This document shows positions 1-6,119 of a stretch of DNA of 10,629 bases, piece after piece (position 1 is the stretch's first letter; every line of letters begins with the position of its first letter). The DNA is taken from NCBI GenBank assembly GCA_964571695.1, contig CAZNDG010000066.1, positions 1-10,629 on the forward strand, in the 5' to 3' direction. A program made the position numbers and the translations under genes. Source of the DNA: UBA8958 sp964571695 (GTDB taxonomy: Bacteria > Desulfobacterota > Syntrophia > Syntrophales > UBA8958). The notes beneath the pieces were generated by a model. The model saw only the letters and a program-made list of their open reading frames with translations. It was not told the DNA's origin and did no database searches.

Positions 1-397
1 CGTCCGCGGCCACGCTGAAGCCCAGAAGCGTCTTGGAGGCCTCGGCGATATCCTGAGTTTCGAACGGTGTTTTCGCCCCCAGCTCGCGGATCTGGGCCAG
101 CATGTCCTTCGCGCGGTCGGCATTGCCCAGGAGCGTGGTGAACTGCGCCTGCATCATTTCGAGGTCTGCCGACGTTTTGAGCGCGGCAAGGCCGATGCCC
201 AGAATTGGCAGCGTGAGATACTTGCTCAGCGTACTCCCGGCCTTGCCCAGCCCCTCGGCCGTGCGCGACATGCGCGCGGCCACCTGGTCGAACTCCTTGC
301 CCATGCCGGTCAGCTTGGCATTGGCGTCGAGGATCGCCTTGTTGAACTGGTCGAGCATGAGACTGAGCTCGACGGCTATCTTTCCGGGCTGCACCAT
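1..397 (-). CDS. Phage tail tape measure protein, N-terminal part (runs off the left edge)
   Basis: This reading frame starts at the ATG at 397 and stays open for 132 codons to the window edge, so only the N-terminus is seen. Tape measure proteins are packed inside the tail tube, set its length and are ejected with the DNA. The visible part shows the family's features: an opening about the Met-Val-Gln-Pro start, a charged helical stretch with repeated Lys/Asp/Glu/Gln, a short hydrophobic segment (about residues 60-73, LPILGIGLAAL), and the motif GAKTPFETQDIAEASKTLLG near residues 107-126, which resembles the TP901/lambda-type tape measure N-terminus. The start follows directly on the TAG stop of the upstream chaperone frame (398-400), with AGAGG about 9 bases upstream as a moderate ribosome binding site. 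Its position after the two chaperone frames matches lambda gpH. The assignment rests on motif and position; the subfamily is not certain. Confidence 0.9.
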   Translation of the reverse strand, partial: MVQPGKIAVELSLMLDQFNKAILDANAKLTGMGKEFDQVAARMSRTAEGLGKAGSTLSKYLTLPILGIGLAALKTSADLEMMQAQFTTLLGNADRAKDMLAQIRELGAKTPFETQDIAEASKTLLGFSVAAD

Positions 398-655
398 CTA
401 TTCGAACCTCTGTTTCTCCGCGTTCCAGGTAAATTCGTCTCCCGGTTCATCGTCGGTAACGTCGTCCTCGATGTTTCCGGTGCGTAACTCCATGGCCCGG
501 TCGAACCAGTCCATGACCTGCGGCATGCTCTGCCGCCACATCAGGTATTCAGGCGACAGGCCGGGGAACGCCTGCATAATCCCGGCCAGTATCCGCCTGA
601 ACCTCAGCTTGCGTCTTCCGGCTCCTTTACTGGCAGCGCCGCTTCCAGAAACCCC
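398..655 (-). CDS. Tail assembly chaperone, gpT-like -1-frame extension (probably made as a G-T fusion)
   Basis: This frame overlaps the end of the gpG-like gene and ends at the TAG at 398-400, immediately before the tape measure ATG. It lies in the -1 frame relative to gpG, the relation seen in lambda G/T, where a ribosomal slip makes a gpGT fusion that helps load the tail tube subunit on the tape measure. The convincing protein begins near 605 and includes the segment MQAFPGLSPEYLMWRQSM and an acidic C-terminus (IEDDVTDDEPGDEF). The left limit of 655 marks a candidate slip site (GGGGTTT, 649-655), not a proven start. If it is translated on its own, the first ATG is at 577 (59 residues), with only a weak ribosome binding site. 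The frame stays open upstream to an ATG at 775, but that part translates into unconvincing Arg/His-rich sequence and is read in the gpG frame. Confidence 0.7.
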   Translation of the reverse strand, partial: GVSGSGAASKGAGRRKLRFRRILAGIMQAFPGLSPEYLMWRQSMPQVMDWFDRAMELRTGNIEDDVTDDEPGDEFTWNAEKQRFE

Positions 656-996
656 ATGCCGGATATAAACTGGTAGACCGGCGTGGCGATCTTGATGATG
701 ATCGCGATCTGCCGGGGCAGGCTGATGTTCGCCTTTATCCAGTCCTCGGTCATGTGGTCGTACTGCTCGCGGCACACCATGGAAAAGACCTTCAACACCA
801 GGTCGAGCGTCTTCCTGGAGAGTTTCGGTCTGCCGCCGTTCGGGAACACCTCGGCGAGCTCGTCGGCGTGGTCGATGATGTAGGCGCCCACGGCAAACGG
901 CACGAAAAGCCGTATGGAATACCGGTTGCCGTCCTTCGCCGTGAACTCGATTACCTCGTCCTCCGGAAGGAGGATGTCAAGATCGGTGTTCGCCAT
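604..996 (-). CDS. Tail assembly chaperone, gpG-like
   Basis: This encodes a 130-residue, mostly helical protein between the tail tube gene and the tape measure gene, the standard place for siphovirus tail assembly chaperones. It has no recognisable enzyme motif. It shows an acidic N-terminus (DLDILLPEDEVIEF), a central helical region with FVPFAVGAYIIDHADELAEV, and a hydrophobic stretch near residues 93-110 (LPRQIAIIIKIATPVYQF) of the kind common in these chaperones. The ATG at 996 lies one base after the TGA stop of the tail tube gene and has only a weak ribosome binding site, so translation is probably coupled to the tube gene. The product should coat the tape measure protein before tube polymerisation and be absent from the virion. 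The -1 frame overlapping its 3' end carries the gpT-like part. The role comes from position and general character, not from a diagnostic motif. Confidence 0.8.
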   Translation of the reverse strand: MANTDLDILLPEDEVIEFTAKDGNRYSIRLFVPFAVGAYIIDHADELAEVFPNGGRPKLSRKTLDLVLKVFSMVCREQYDHMTEDWIKANISLPRQIAIIIKIATPVYQFISGMGFLEAALPVKEPEDAS

Positions 997-997
997 A

Positions 998-1816
998 TCA
1001 GAATCCGCTCGTCTGTTCGGTCTCGTAGACCAGGCTGCTGTGGTAAAGCGGATCGGGCTTGCAGACGATCTCGATCGGCATCTTCACCCGGCGGTCTTTG
1101 TCGTCGTCCTTGGCGTAGGTGAACTTTTTCCCGCTCCGGATTTTGCATTTATACGCGGTGAAATAGAACGGGTTGCCGTCGTTCTTGGTAGTGATGCGCA
1201 CCATGAACCACGGAAGCTCCGCTTTGTCGCCTGACACATACTTCACCGATGCCGCCGGTGTGTAGTCATAATCGACCTCGATCACCTTGGTGGCATCGTA
1301 CGCCGAGCCGGAGATGAACTTCACTCCCCAGCGTCCCGCGGCATCCTTCACCTGGACATAATCGGTCCCATCGACGAGAGACACCGGAGTTCCGTCGGGG
1401 TCCTTGGTTATGGAGTTGATGGTCTGCGCGTTCCCGTTGGCGTTCTGCCCGGCAAGCAGGAAAATCTCGTCGTCGTTGGTGCTGTTCGCCGCAAAGGTGT
1501 GCGTATCCCCTTCTACGAGTGTCCCCGCGGTGACGGTTTTGGTGTCGAATCCTCCTCGCAGCAGGTCCCAGATCGCCGCACGTATGGACTCGTGCAGGGT
1601 CGCCTTGATGATGGGCTCCTGCTTGGTGACCAGCTCGTCGGCGTCGGCGTTGTCGTTTTCCTCTTTCGAGACCTCGAGCGGTTCGTCCACCTCGAGCCCC
1701 GAGAGCGCCCCGGCGTCCACCCATGCGGGAGAGGCCTGGTACGGCGAAATCTCCATCTTGCCGCTCCCGCGCAGATGCGCGTCGAGTTGCTGAATGGTAG
1801 TCTGGAATTCAGGCAT
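998..1816 (-). CDS. Major tail tube protein (gpV position)
   Basis: This 272-residue protein probably polymerises into the tail tube. It shows an N-terminal segment with QTTIQQLDAHLRGSGKMEIS, an acidic region (residues about 40-65) leading into KQEPIIKATLHES, a beta-rich middle with a DGTDYVQV/IEVDYDYTP repeat-like strand pattern, and a C-terminal part (LPWFMVRITTKNDGNPFYFT, then KMPIEIVCKPDP) typical of siphovirus tube proteins that end in beta strands. Lambda gpV is 246 residues, so the size fits. The ATG at 1816 has a perfect ribosome binding site, AGGAGG at 1823-1828, six bases upstream, which fits a highly made structural protein. It sits between the gpU-like tail terminator and the gpG-like chaperone, as in lambda. 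I do not see a separate Ig-like domain such as the one at the gpV C-terminus. Confidence 0.82.
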   Translation of the reverse strand: MPEFQTTIQQLDAHLRGSGKMEISPYQASPAWVDAGALSGLEVDEPLEVSKEENDNADADELVTKQEPIIKATLHESIRAAIWDLLRGGFDTKTVTAGTLVEGDTHTFAANSTNDDEIFLLAGQNANGNAQTINSITKDPDGTPVSLVDGTDYVQVKDAAGRWGVKFISGSAYDATKVIEVDYDYTPAASVKYVSGDKAELPWFMVRITTKNDGNPFYFTAYKCKIRSGKKFTYAKDDDKDRRVKMPIEIVCKPDPLYHSSLVYETEQTSGF

Positions 1817-1831
1817 GGTAATCCTCCTTTG

Positions 1832-2287
1832 TCAGTCGTCCCATCGCTCGACCTTGTAGTCGATGCTGATGGTGATGCGCGTCCCGCCGATCTTCTTCTT
1901 TTCGTGGACCACTTCCGAGTCGTCGCCCTCGAGCTCGGTGTCGAGCGCGAGACCGCCCCAGGTGACGTCCGTCCCGATGGCCTTCAGCACGTCGGCTATG
2001 CGTACACGGAGGGCCGCCGGCGCGGTGCTCCCGGAAGTGACGATATAAATATGAACGGTGAGGCGCTTGTAATGGTACGACTGGACGTTGTCATCGTCCT
2101 CGTATGGGTCTATTCGCGCGCAGGTCGGATCCTCGTATAAAAGGCTGTCCGTATCCGGCGCCTCGTTTACGGGGAACACGTACCACTCGCGGACGTTTTT
2201 TCCCATGTCGGTCTGGTATCCCGCGGTTTTCAGGATGCCTTTAAGCCGCGTGTCGAGCGCGGTGATGATGTCCTGCCTGCGGCTCAT
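1832..2287 (-). CDS. Tail terminator / minor tail protein, gpU-like
   Basis: This encodes a 151-residue protein that most likely caps the tail tube and joins it to the head, the role of lambda gpU. The N-terminus (RRQDIITALDTRLKGILKTA, then GYQTDMGKNVREWYV) is an amphipathic helix followed by a turn and a strand, a layout common in tail terminator families. It is followed by an acidic loop (CARIDPYEDDD), a YKRLTVHIYIV strand, a second helix (PAALRVRIADVLKAI) and a closing beta hairpin (TRITISIDYKVERWDD). The ATG at 2287 overlaps the stop of the gpFII-like gene in an ATGA junction, indicating translational coupling. It is slightly longer than lambda gpU (131 residues). No gpZ-like gene precedes it. 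The name rests on fold-like pattern and position, so a more general label, neck or tail completion protein, is the safe alternative. Confidence 0.7.
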   Translation of the reverse strand: MSRRQDIITALDTRLKGILKTAGYQTDMGKNVREWYVFPVNEAPDTDSLLYEDPTCARIDPYEDDDNVQSYHYKRLTVHIYIVTSGSTAPAALRVRIADVLKAIGTDVTWGGLALDTELEGDDSEVVHEKKKIGGTRITISIDYKVERWDD

Positions 2288-2631
2288 GGCTCATCCTCAG
2301 TAAGCACCAGCACGGTGAGGCCGGTCCCGTCGGGCTGCATTTCGGCGATGTAGTAGTTGACGCCCTCCACCTCGAAACGGTCCTTCGACTTATCCATCCC
2401 GGTAAGCTCCGAGCTTTTGCACGTCGCCGTTGTCCGGGCGTTTCCGGCCTCCTTCTGCGCCCTCGTCGCCGTGTAGGGAGTGTCGAACAGCACTGAAAGC
2501 GGCACGTCGGTATACGTCACCGGCGGCCCGGCCGCGGCGTACTTGTGCCAGGTGGCGGGGACGGCGAAGAAATCCTCGTTCAGAAAGACCGCGGATATGT
2601 CGTCATTGAGCTGTTCTTTAAAGGTCTTCAT
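2284..2631 (-). CDS. Head-tail joining protein, gpFII-like
   Basis: This encodes a 115-residue protein placed just after the major capsid gene, where lambda has FII, whose product binds the portal/gpW complex and forms the attachment site for the tail. Visible traits are an N-terminal helix (FKEQLNDDISAVFLNEDFFA), a beta-rich centre with PVTYTDVPLSVLFDTPY, a middle loop (ARTTATCKSSEL), and a final pair of strands (DRFEVEGVNYYIAEMQPDG, then LTVLVLTEDEP), a pattern like the FII/Phage_attach family. Length agrees with lambda FII (117 residues). The stop overlaps the next start (ATGA). Unlike its neighbours, the ATG at 2631 has no recognisable ribosome binding site; the closest purine-rich run is inside a hairpin about 25 bases upstream. 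No in-frame ATG, GTG or TTG upstream offers a better start. Confidence 0.75.
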   Translation of the reverse strand: MKTFKEQLNDDISAVFLNEDFFAVPATWHKYAAAGPPVTYTDVPLSVLFDTPYTATRAQKEAGNARTTATCKSSELTGMDKSKDRFEVEGVNYYIAEMQPDGTGLTVLVLTEDEP

Positions 2632-2636
2632 GGTCC

Positions 2637-2678
2637 AGTTAATAACGGGGGAGTTACCTCCCCCATTTATCTTTAACT
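2637..2678 (-). terminator. Hairpin after the major capsid gene, possible partial terminator
   Basis: The spacer between the capsid stop (2688) and the gpFII-like start (2631) holds an inverted repeat: seven perfect pairs (GGGGGAG at 2647-2653 with CTCCCCC at 2658-2664) around a four-base loop, extended by A/T and G-T pairs, with outer arms AGTTAA/TTAACT at 2637-2642 and 2673-2678. In operon direction the stem is followed by GTTATTAACT, which is only weakly U-rich, so full termination is doubtful. It may instead lower readthrough or stabilise the capsid mRNA 3' end. Confidence 0.45.
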
Positions 2679-2687
2679 GATCATCCC

Positions 2688-3653
2688 CTAGGCGGTGATG
2701 TTCCCCAGGAGATACCCGGCGCCCTTAAAGACGAACGCTTCATCGACATTGTGCCGAACGCGATAGATATCGCTTCTGGACTGCTCCTCGCGGTAGCTCT
2801 CAACCACAGTCATCTCAGGGCTATCCTCGGTCCACAGGAACGTTCGTCCAAGACAGGGCTCGCGCAGATCCTGGGATTCAATGCCCGTTGCCGCCAGGAT
2901 GACATATTCATCATCCCAAAGATCGGAGATGACGGTAGCCTTGCCTTTCCCGGAGGTGTCTTTTACTCCAGCGGCGACCAGCACTTCGGATACTCCGAAA
3001 TACTGAGCTACAGCTCGCTTCTGTGCGTCGAATCCACCCATTTCGATCGGACTGGTATAGCGGAGGGCGTCTTTGAGCTCTTTGGTTTTCAGCAGATTGT
3101 TGAACACCTTCCACGACATACCGATCTTGTTTGGAAGAAGCCCGCCGATGCCACGCATGGCCTCTTTAGCGGCCAGAATGTCGTCGTAGGGAGTCGCTGT
3201 CGCTGCCGTGCTCCATTCGGTGGTTACGTTTCCCACGGTGAGATTGCTCGAATTGAACAGCATCGCCGCAATCCTCATCTCCTGGGCACGAAGCACTCTG
3301 TTGACCGCTCTTTTTACCGCTACCTCTTCGGCGTCGAAAAGTGCGGCATACATTTCCCTTTCGGTGTCGTCGAGCGGTTCTTCGTGCCCACGGTCCTTAC
3401 AGGAATAATTCCCCATCTCGAAATTGTAATCGTCGCGATTGTATCTGCTTCGCGCCGCCCTGGTGGTGTCTTTTGTTTTAAGAATCGCCTCGAGCGGTAT
3501 GATCGGATACTGCCCCGACTGCTTCGCCGTCGGGAATACCGGCAGAAGCGAAAGACCTATAAAGCCCTGTTTTTCGGCGTCCATCAGGGCCTCGAAGGCC
3601 ACCGTCCCAAGATCGGGACGGATTACGGAAGATCCACTTGCGGGTTTAGGCAT
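2688..3653 (-). CDS. Major capsid protein (HK97 fold, gpE-like)
   Basis: This 321-residue protein should form the icosahedral shell. Length is close to lambda gpE (341). Features seen are an N-terminal arm (IRPDLGTVAFEALMDAEKQG), a strand region with SGQYPIIPLEAILKTKDT, an E-loop-like segment rich in Arg/Tyr (RAARSRYNRDDYNFEMGNYS), a long spine-like helix (TEREMYAALFDAEEVAVKRA, continuing through VNRVLRAQEMRIAAMLFN), and a domain with LPNKIGMSWKVFNNLLKTKE, typical of capsid proteins whose A-domain loop carries a Pro-Asn-Lys turn and a helix. The C-terminus has YRVRHNVDEAFVFKGAGYLL. The ATG at 3653 has AGGAGG at 3662-3667, eight bases upstream, consistent with high expression. It lies directly after the decoration gene and before the head-tail joining gene, as in lambda. 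No protease-processing site can be defined by eye. Confidence 0.93.
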   Translation of the reverse strand: MPKPASGSSVIRPDLGTVAFEALMDAEKQGFIGLSLLPVFPTAKQSGQYPIIPLEAILKTKDTTRAARSRYNRDDYNFEMGNYSCKDRGHEEPLDDTEREMYAALFDAEEVAVKRAVNRVLRAQEMRIAAMLFNSSNLTVGNVTTEWSTAATATPYDDILAAKEAMRGIGGLLPNKIGMSWKVFNNLLKTKELKDALRYTSPIEMGGFDAQKRAVAQYFGVSEVLVAAGVKDTSGKGKATVISDLWDDEYVILAATGIESQDLREPCLGRTFLWTEDSPEMTVVESYREEQSRSDIYRVRHNVDEAFVFKGAGYLLGNITA

Positions 3654-3682
3654 TTTCTTTGCCTCCTTGGTATCTGGTTATG

Positions 3683-4642
3683 TTACGCTGCGAGCAGCTT
3701 CTTCTTGTACTCGATCCATACCCCGTAGATATAGACCGCGTCGCCGTCGTTCGTGCCGCCCAGCGCCAGTACAACGGTAAGCGCTCCCGGCGCCGCGAGA
3801 AGACCATCGGCTCCGCAGGTAAAAACGAGCTCGCTCGCCGCCTGCGTAATGGCCTGTGCCGCGGTGTCCTGTATGTCCGAATTGCCCACGTCACCTACGC
3901 CGACCGGATACACCTCGCAATCGAGCGTCAGCTCGTCGTTGTCGGCCGCTTTCCCGGCGAGAACGTGCACGGTGATGTCGGCGCTTTCGTCGAAATCCAT
4001 GGGCAGCGGAACCGAGAACCCGAGGCTTTCCCCGGCGGAGCAATTGATCGGTATCTGGATCACCTGCTCCTTGTCGGAGAGCTGCGCGATACCCGCAACC
4101 GTGGTGGCCTGCTTGGTCAGTATGGTGCCGTCTTCCATGGTGATCCCGCCGAGCGGAACCAGGATACAGCCCTGAATGCTCTTCAGGTGCTGGTATATTT
4201 CCGCCAGGGCCGCCTCGACCGTGGTTGCGGAGGTGAATCCGTCGCTGTCGGCGACAGAAATATTCGCCGCGGCGTCGGACATAATGGTGAAATCGATTAT
4301 CTCGATTATCTGACCATCACCCGCGGCCGCCTCGAGAGCCACTCCGATCGCGTTACCGCTTGCGACATCGCTGACTTTCCCCGCGTCCGAACCGTAAAGG
4401 GTTTCCCCGATATCGATCGCCTTCGACGCCGTTACCTCGTGCGTCCCCGGGAAGCTGCGCAGTTTGACCGCGACGGGATCACCGCTCGCCACGGCGTACT
4501 CTGTAACACCTATATGCTGTTCGCCAGCGCCCGCGGCGACCACCTCGGGCGGATCGGTGACGGTCGCGCTTTTAAGCACCACGCGAACCTTTTCGGCCAG
4601 CGCCTCGCCGGCCAGAAACGTCTTTATGCCTTCATTCCACAT
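3683..4642 (-). CDS. Capsid cement/decoration protein with extra C-terminal beta domain
   Basis: This encodes a 319-residue protein at the gpD position, between the scaffold and the major capsid gene. Residues 1 to about 117 look like a small cement protein (DUF2190/gpD-like role): a turn with VVAAGAGEQHIGVTEYAVAS, the segment DPVAVKLRSFPGTHEVTASK, and a closing GVALEAAAGDGQIIEI strand. Cement proteins of this kind are about 110 residues. After a linker with the helix TVEAALAEIYQHLKSI (residues 141-156), a second domain of about 125 residues (near 190-315) has alternating strands, VPLPMDFDESADITVHVL, and an ending VYIYGVWIEYKKK, as in jelly-roll-like domains of phage surface proteins. Its function is unknown; surface exposure is an inference. 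The ATG at 4642 has GAGGAGG at 4649-4655, six bases upstream. The first domain is reasonably sure, the second is a structural guess. Confidence 0.75.
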   Translation of the reverse strand: MWNEGIKTFLAGEALAEKVRVVLKSATVTDPPEVVAAGAGEQHIGVTEYAVASGDPVAVKLRSFPGTHEVTASKAIDIGETLYGSDAGKVSDVASGNAIGVALEAAAGDGQIIEIIDFTIMSDAAANISVADSDGFTSATTVEAALAEIYQHLKSIQGCILVPLGGITMEDGTILTKQATTVAGIAQLSDKEQVIQIPINCSAGESLGFSVPLPMDFDESADITVHVLAGKAADNDELTLDCEVYPVGVGDVGNSDIQDTAAQAITQAASELVFTCGADGLLAAPGALTVVLALGGTNDGDAVYIYGVWIEYKKKLLAA

Positions 4643-4667
4643 CTCTTTCCTCCTCGATGGATGAGAT

Positions 4668-5180
4668 TTACTTCTTCTCGTTGATCTCCTGAATGTACCG
4701 CTTATGGAGATCCGGATCGGCCTTGGCGACTGCCCTTACTGCATCGGCCCGGGAGCATTTGTTTTCCCCCTGGTAGGCCTTGACCTTCGCGTCGAACTGC
4801 TCCACGGCCGACGCGCCGTCGTCATCATCCCCATCTTTCGGTGGATTGGTAATGGGAACGTTAATGCCCTTTTTGTCGCCCTTGAGCGAGTCGAGCTTCC
4901 CGGCTCCCATTTCACGCTGCGCCTGTACTATACGCGCGGCTGCCTGGTCGCCGGTAGTTTTGCCGTCGTACATCATCTCCTTTATGAGCTTTTCGTGCCC
5001 CGGAAGGGTCTGCGCCTCGACGGCCTGGATGCGCTCACGCTCCGCCTTCGCGGCGGCATTCCGCGCATCGTCAAGTTTCTTCTCGAATTCCTCCCGAACC
5101 GCGTCCTTCCCAAGATCGAAAATCTTGGTATACAGATCTTCGCGATCCTTCTTGAGGGTTTCGATAGTAAGGTCCTTCAT
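4668..5180 (-). CDS. Nested capsid scaffold protein from internal in-frame start (Nu3-like)
   Basis: Codon 314 of the protease gene is an ATG at 5180, preceded by GAGGAGG at 5186-5192 with five bases of spacing, as strong a ribosome binding site as any in the window. Translation from there gives a 170-residue acidic, helical protein beginning MKDLTIETLKKDREDLYTKI, with long Lys/Glu/Asp/Ala/Arg stretches to about residue 55 and a C-terminal small domain. Lambda Nu3 is made in just this way from the 3' end of gene C. Scaffolds fill the procapsid core and direct capsid assembly, then are removed by the protease. The reading frame and site are seen directly; separate expression and the scaffold role are inferred from the lambda parallel. 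Confidence 0.8.
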   Translation of the reverse strand: MKDLTIETLKKDREDLYTKIFDLGKDAVREEFEKKLDDARNAAAKAERERIQAVEAQTLPGHEKLIKEMMYDGKTTGDQAAARIVQAQREMGAGKLDSLKGDKKGINVPITNPPKDGDDDDGASAVEQFDAKVKAYQGENKCSRADAVRAVAKADPDLHKRYIQEINEKK

Positions 5181-6119
5181 ACTGGCCTCCTCGATTGATT
5201 GTTCCCGTTCTCCGCGTCCATCGCGCCCCTCACCGGGAGCGGATTGAAAACCGCTTTTTACGGGTATATTCGCAACGGCCCGAACACCGCCGGAGCCGAA
5301 GCCGGAAAGAAGCTCGTCCATGGTGGAAATACCATCCACCAGCCCGGCCTCTATCGCCTGCTGTCCGATATAAACTTTTCCATCCGCCATTTTCAGGGTC
5401 TCCTCAACCGACACGCCGCGGAAGAGGGAGACTTTATCGATAAAAATTGAATACAGATAATCGATCTGGTCCTGAAAATACTCCCGGGCCTCGTCTCCAA
5501 GCGGCTTATTTTGAGAGCCGAAGGCCTTGTATTTCCCAGCGGTTATCTCCGTAATAACCACACCGGCGCGCCGGTCCATTTCCGAGTATTCGGCATGGGC
5601 CCAGTAGACGCCGATCGAACCGGCCTCAACCGTGGGCCCGGAAATATAAACCTCGTCCGCCGCCGAGCCTATCCAGTACCCCGCCGAGGCGATCAATCCG
5701 TCAGAAAAAGTGATTATTCGCTTGCCGCCCCTGCTGTCATATATCGCCTGCGCCAGTTCCTGTGTTCCGTCGACAGTGCCGCCCGGCGAATCCACATACA
5801 GAAGGACCGCCTTCACCCTGCTGTCCGCGATCGCCTTAAGAAAATCGTCCTTTATGCGCGAGGACGAGACCATTCCGAGCACGACACGGTCGAATATATC
5901 CGGGTTCTTGGCGATAGGTCCGACAATGGGGATGATGGCCACACCGTCCCGGACCTCGTAATTACGCGTCATCCCGAGGTCACTCGACAGAATCTTTGCC
6001 TCCATGTCTTTCAGGGACAGCTTGGGACCGCGCAGATGCGCGTCCAGTATCGTCCTGAAATGCTCGAGGCGGTCCTGTTTTATCGCCCAGGGCGAAAGCA
6101 GTATGTTCTGGAGGTTCAT
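4668..6119 (-). CDS. S49-family head maturation protease with C-terminal scaffold region (gpC-like)
   Basis: This encodes a 483-residue protein whose first 290 residues are a ClpP/SppA-type serine peptidase, the head protease of lambda-like phages that trims procapsid proteins. Seen are VAIIPIVGPIA (residues 60-70), the oxyanion segment YVDSPGG (108-114), the nucleophile Ser145 in GLIASAGYW, the GSIGVYWAHAEYSEMDR strand-helix, and ITAGKYKAFGS with Lys196 or Lys198 as the likely general base, about 50 residues after the serine as in SppA. Residues 314-483 form a charged, probably coiled-coil and disordered scaffold part with an acidic run (DGDDDDG, about residue 432) and a C-terminal segment (ADAVRAVAKADPDLHKRYIQ) that may bind the capsid protein. 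The ATG at 6119 overlaps the portal stop (ATGA). An internal start at 5180 would make the scaffold separately, as in lambda C/Nu3. Confidence 0.92.
   Translation of the reverse strand: MNLQNILLSPWAIKQDRLEHFRTILDAHLRGPKLSLKDMEAKILSSDLGMTRNYEVRDGVAIIPIVGPIAKNPDIFDRVVLGMVSSSRIKDDFLKAIADSRVKAVLLYVDSPGGTVDGTQELAQAIYDSRGGKRIITFSDGLIASAGYWIGSAADEVYISGPTVEAGSIGVYWAHAEYSEMDRRAGVVITEITAGKYKAFGSQNKPLGDEAREYFQDQIDYLYSIFIDKVSLFRGVSVEETLKMADGKVYIGQQAIEAGLVDGISTMDELLSGFGSGGVRAVANIPVKSGFQSAPGEGRDGRGEREQSIEEASMKDLTIETLKKDREDLYTKIFDLGKDAVREEFEKKLDDARNAAAKAERERIQAVEAQTLPGHEKLIKEMMYDGKTTGDQAAARIVQAQREMGAGKLDSLKGDKKGINVPITNPPKDGDDDDGASAVEQFDAKVKAYQGENKCSRADAVRAVAKADPDLHKRYIQEINEKK
5186..5192 (-). promoter_or_regulatory. 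Internal ribosome binding site for the nested scaffold start
   Basis: GAGGAGG in operon direction, five bases upstream of the in-frame ATG at 5180 inside the protease gene. It decides the scaffold start and would not be needed for the protease itself. Confidence 0.8.

Noticed and set aside
2751..3728. Plus-strand open frame of 325 codons opposite the capsid gene
   Set aside because: It is antisense to a confidently assigned capsid gene, has no family resemblance and comes from the codon bias of the coding strand.
3659..4684. Plus-strand open frame of 341 codons opposite the decoration gene
   Set aside because: Arg/Gly/Asp-rich translation without motifs, wholly opposite a gene with a perfect ribosome binding site on the other strand.
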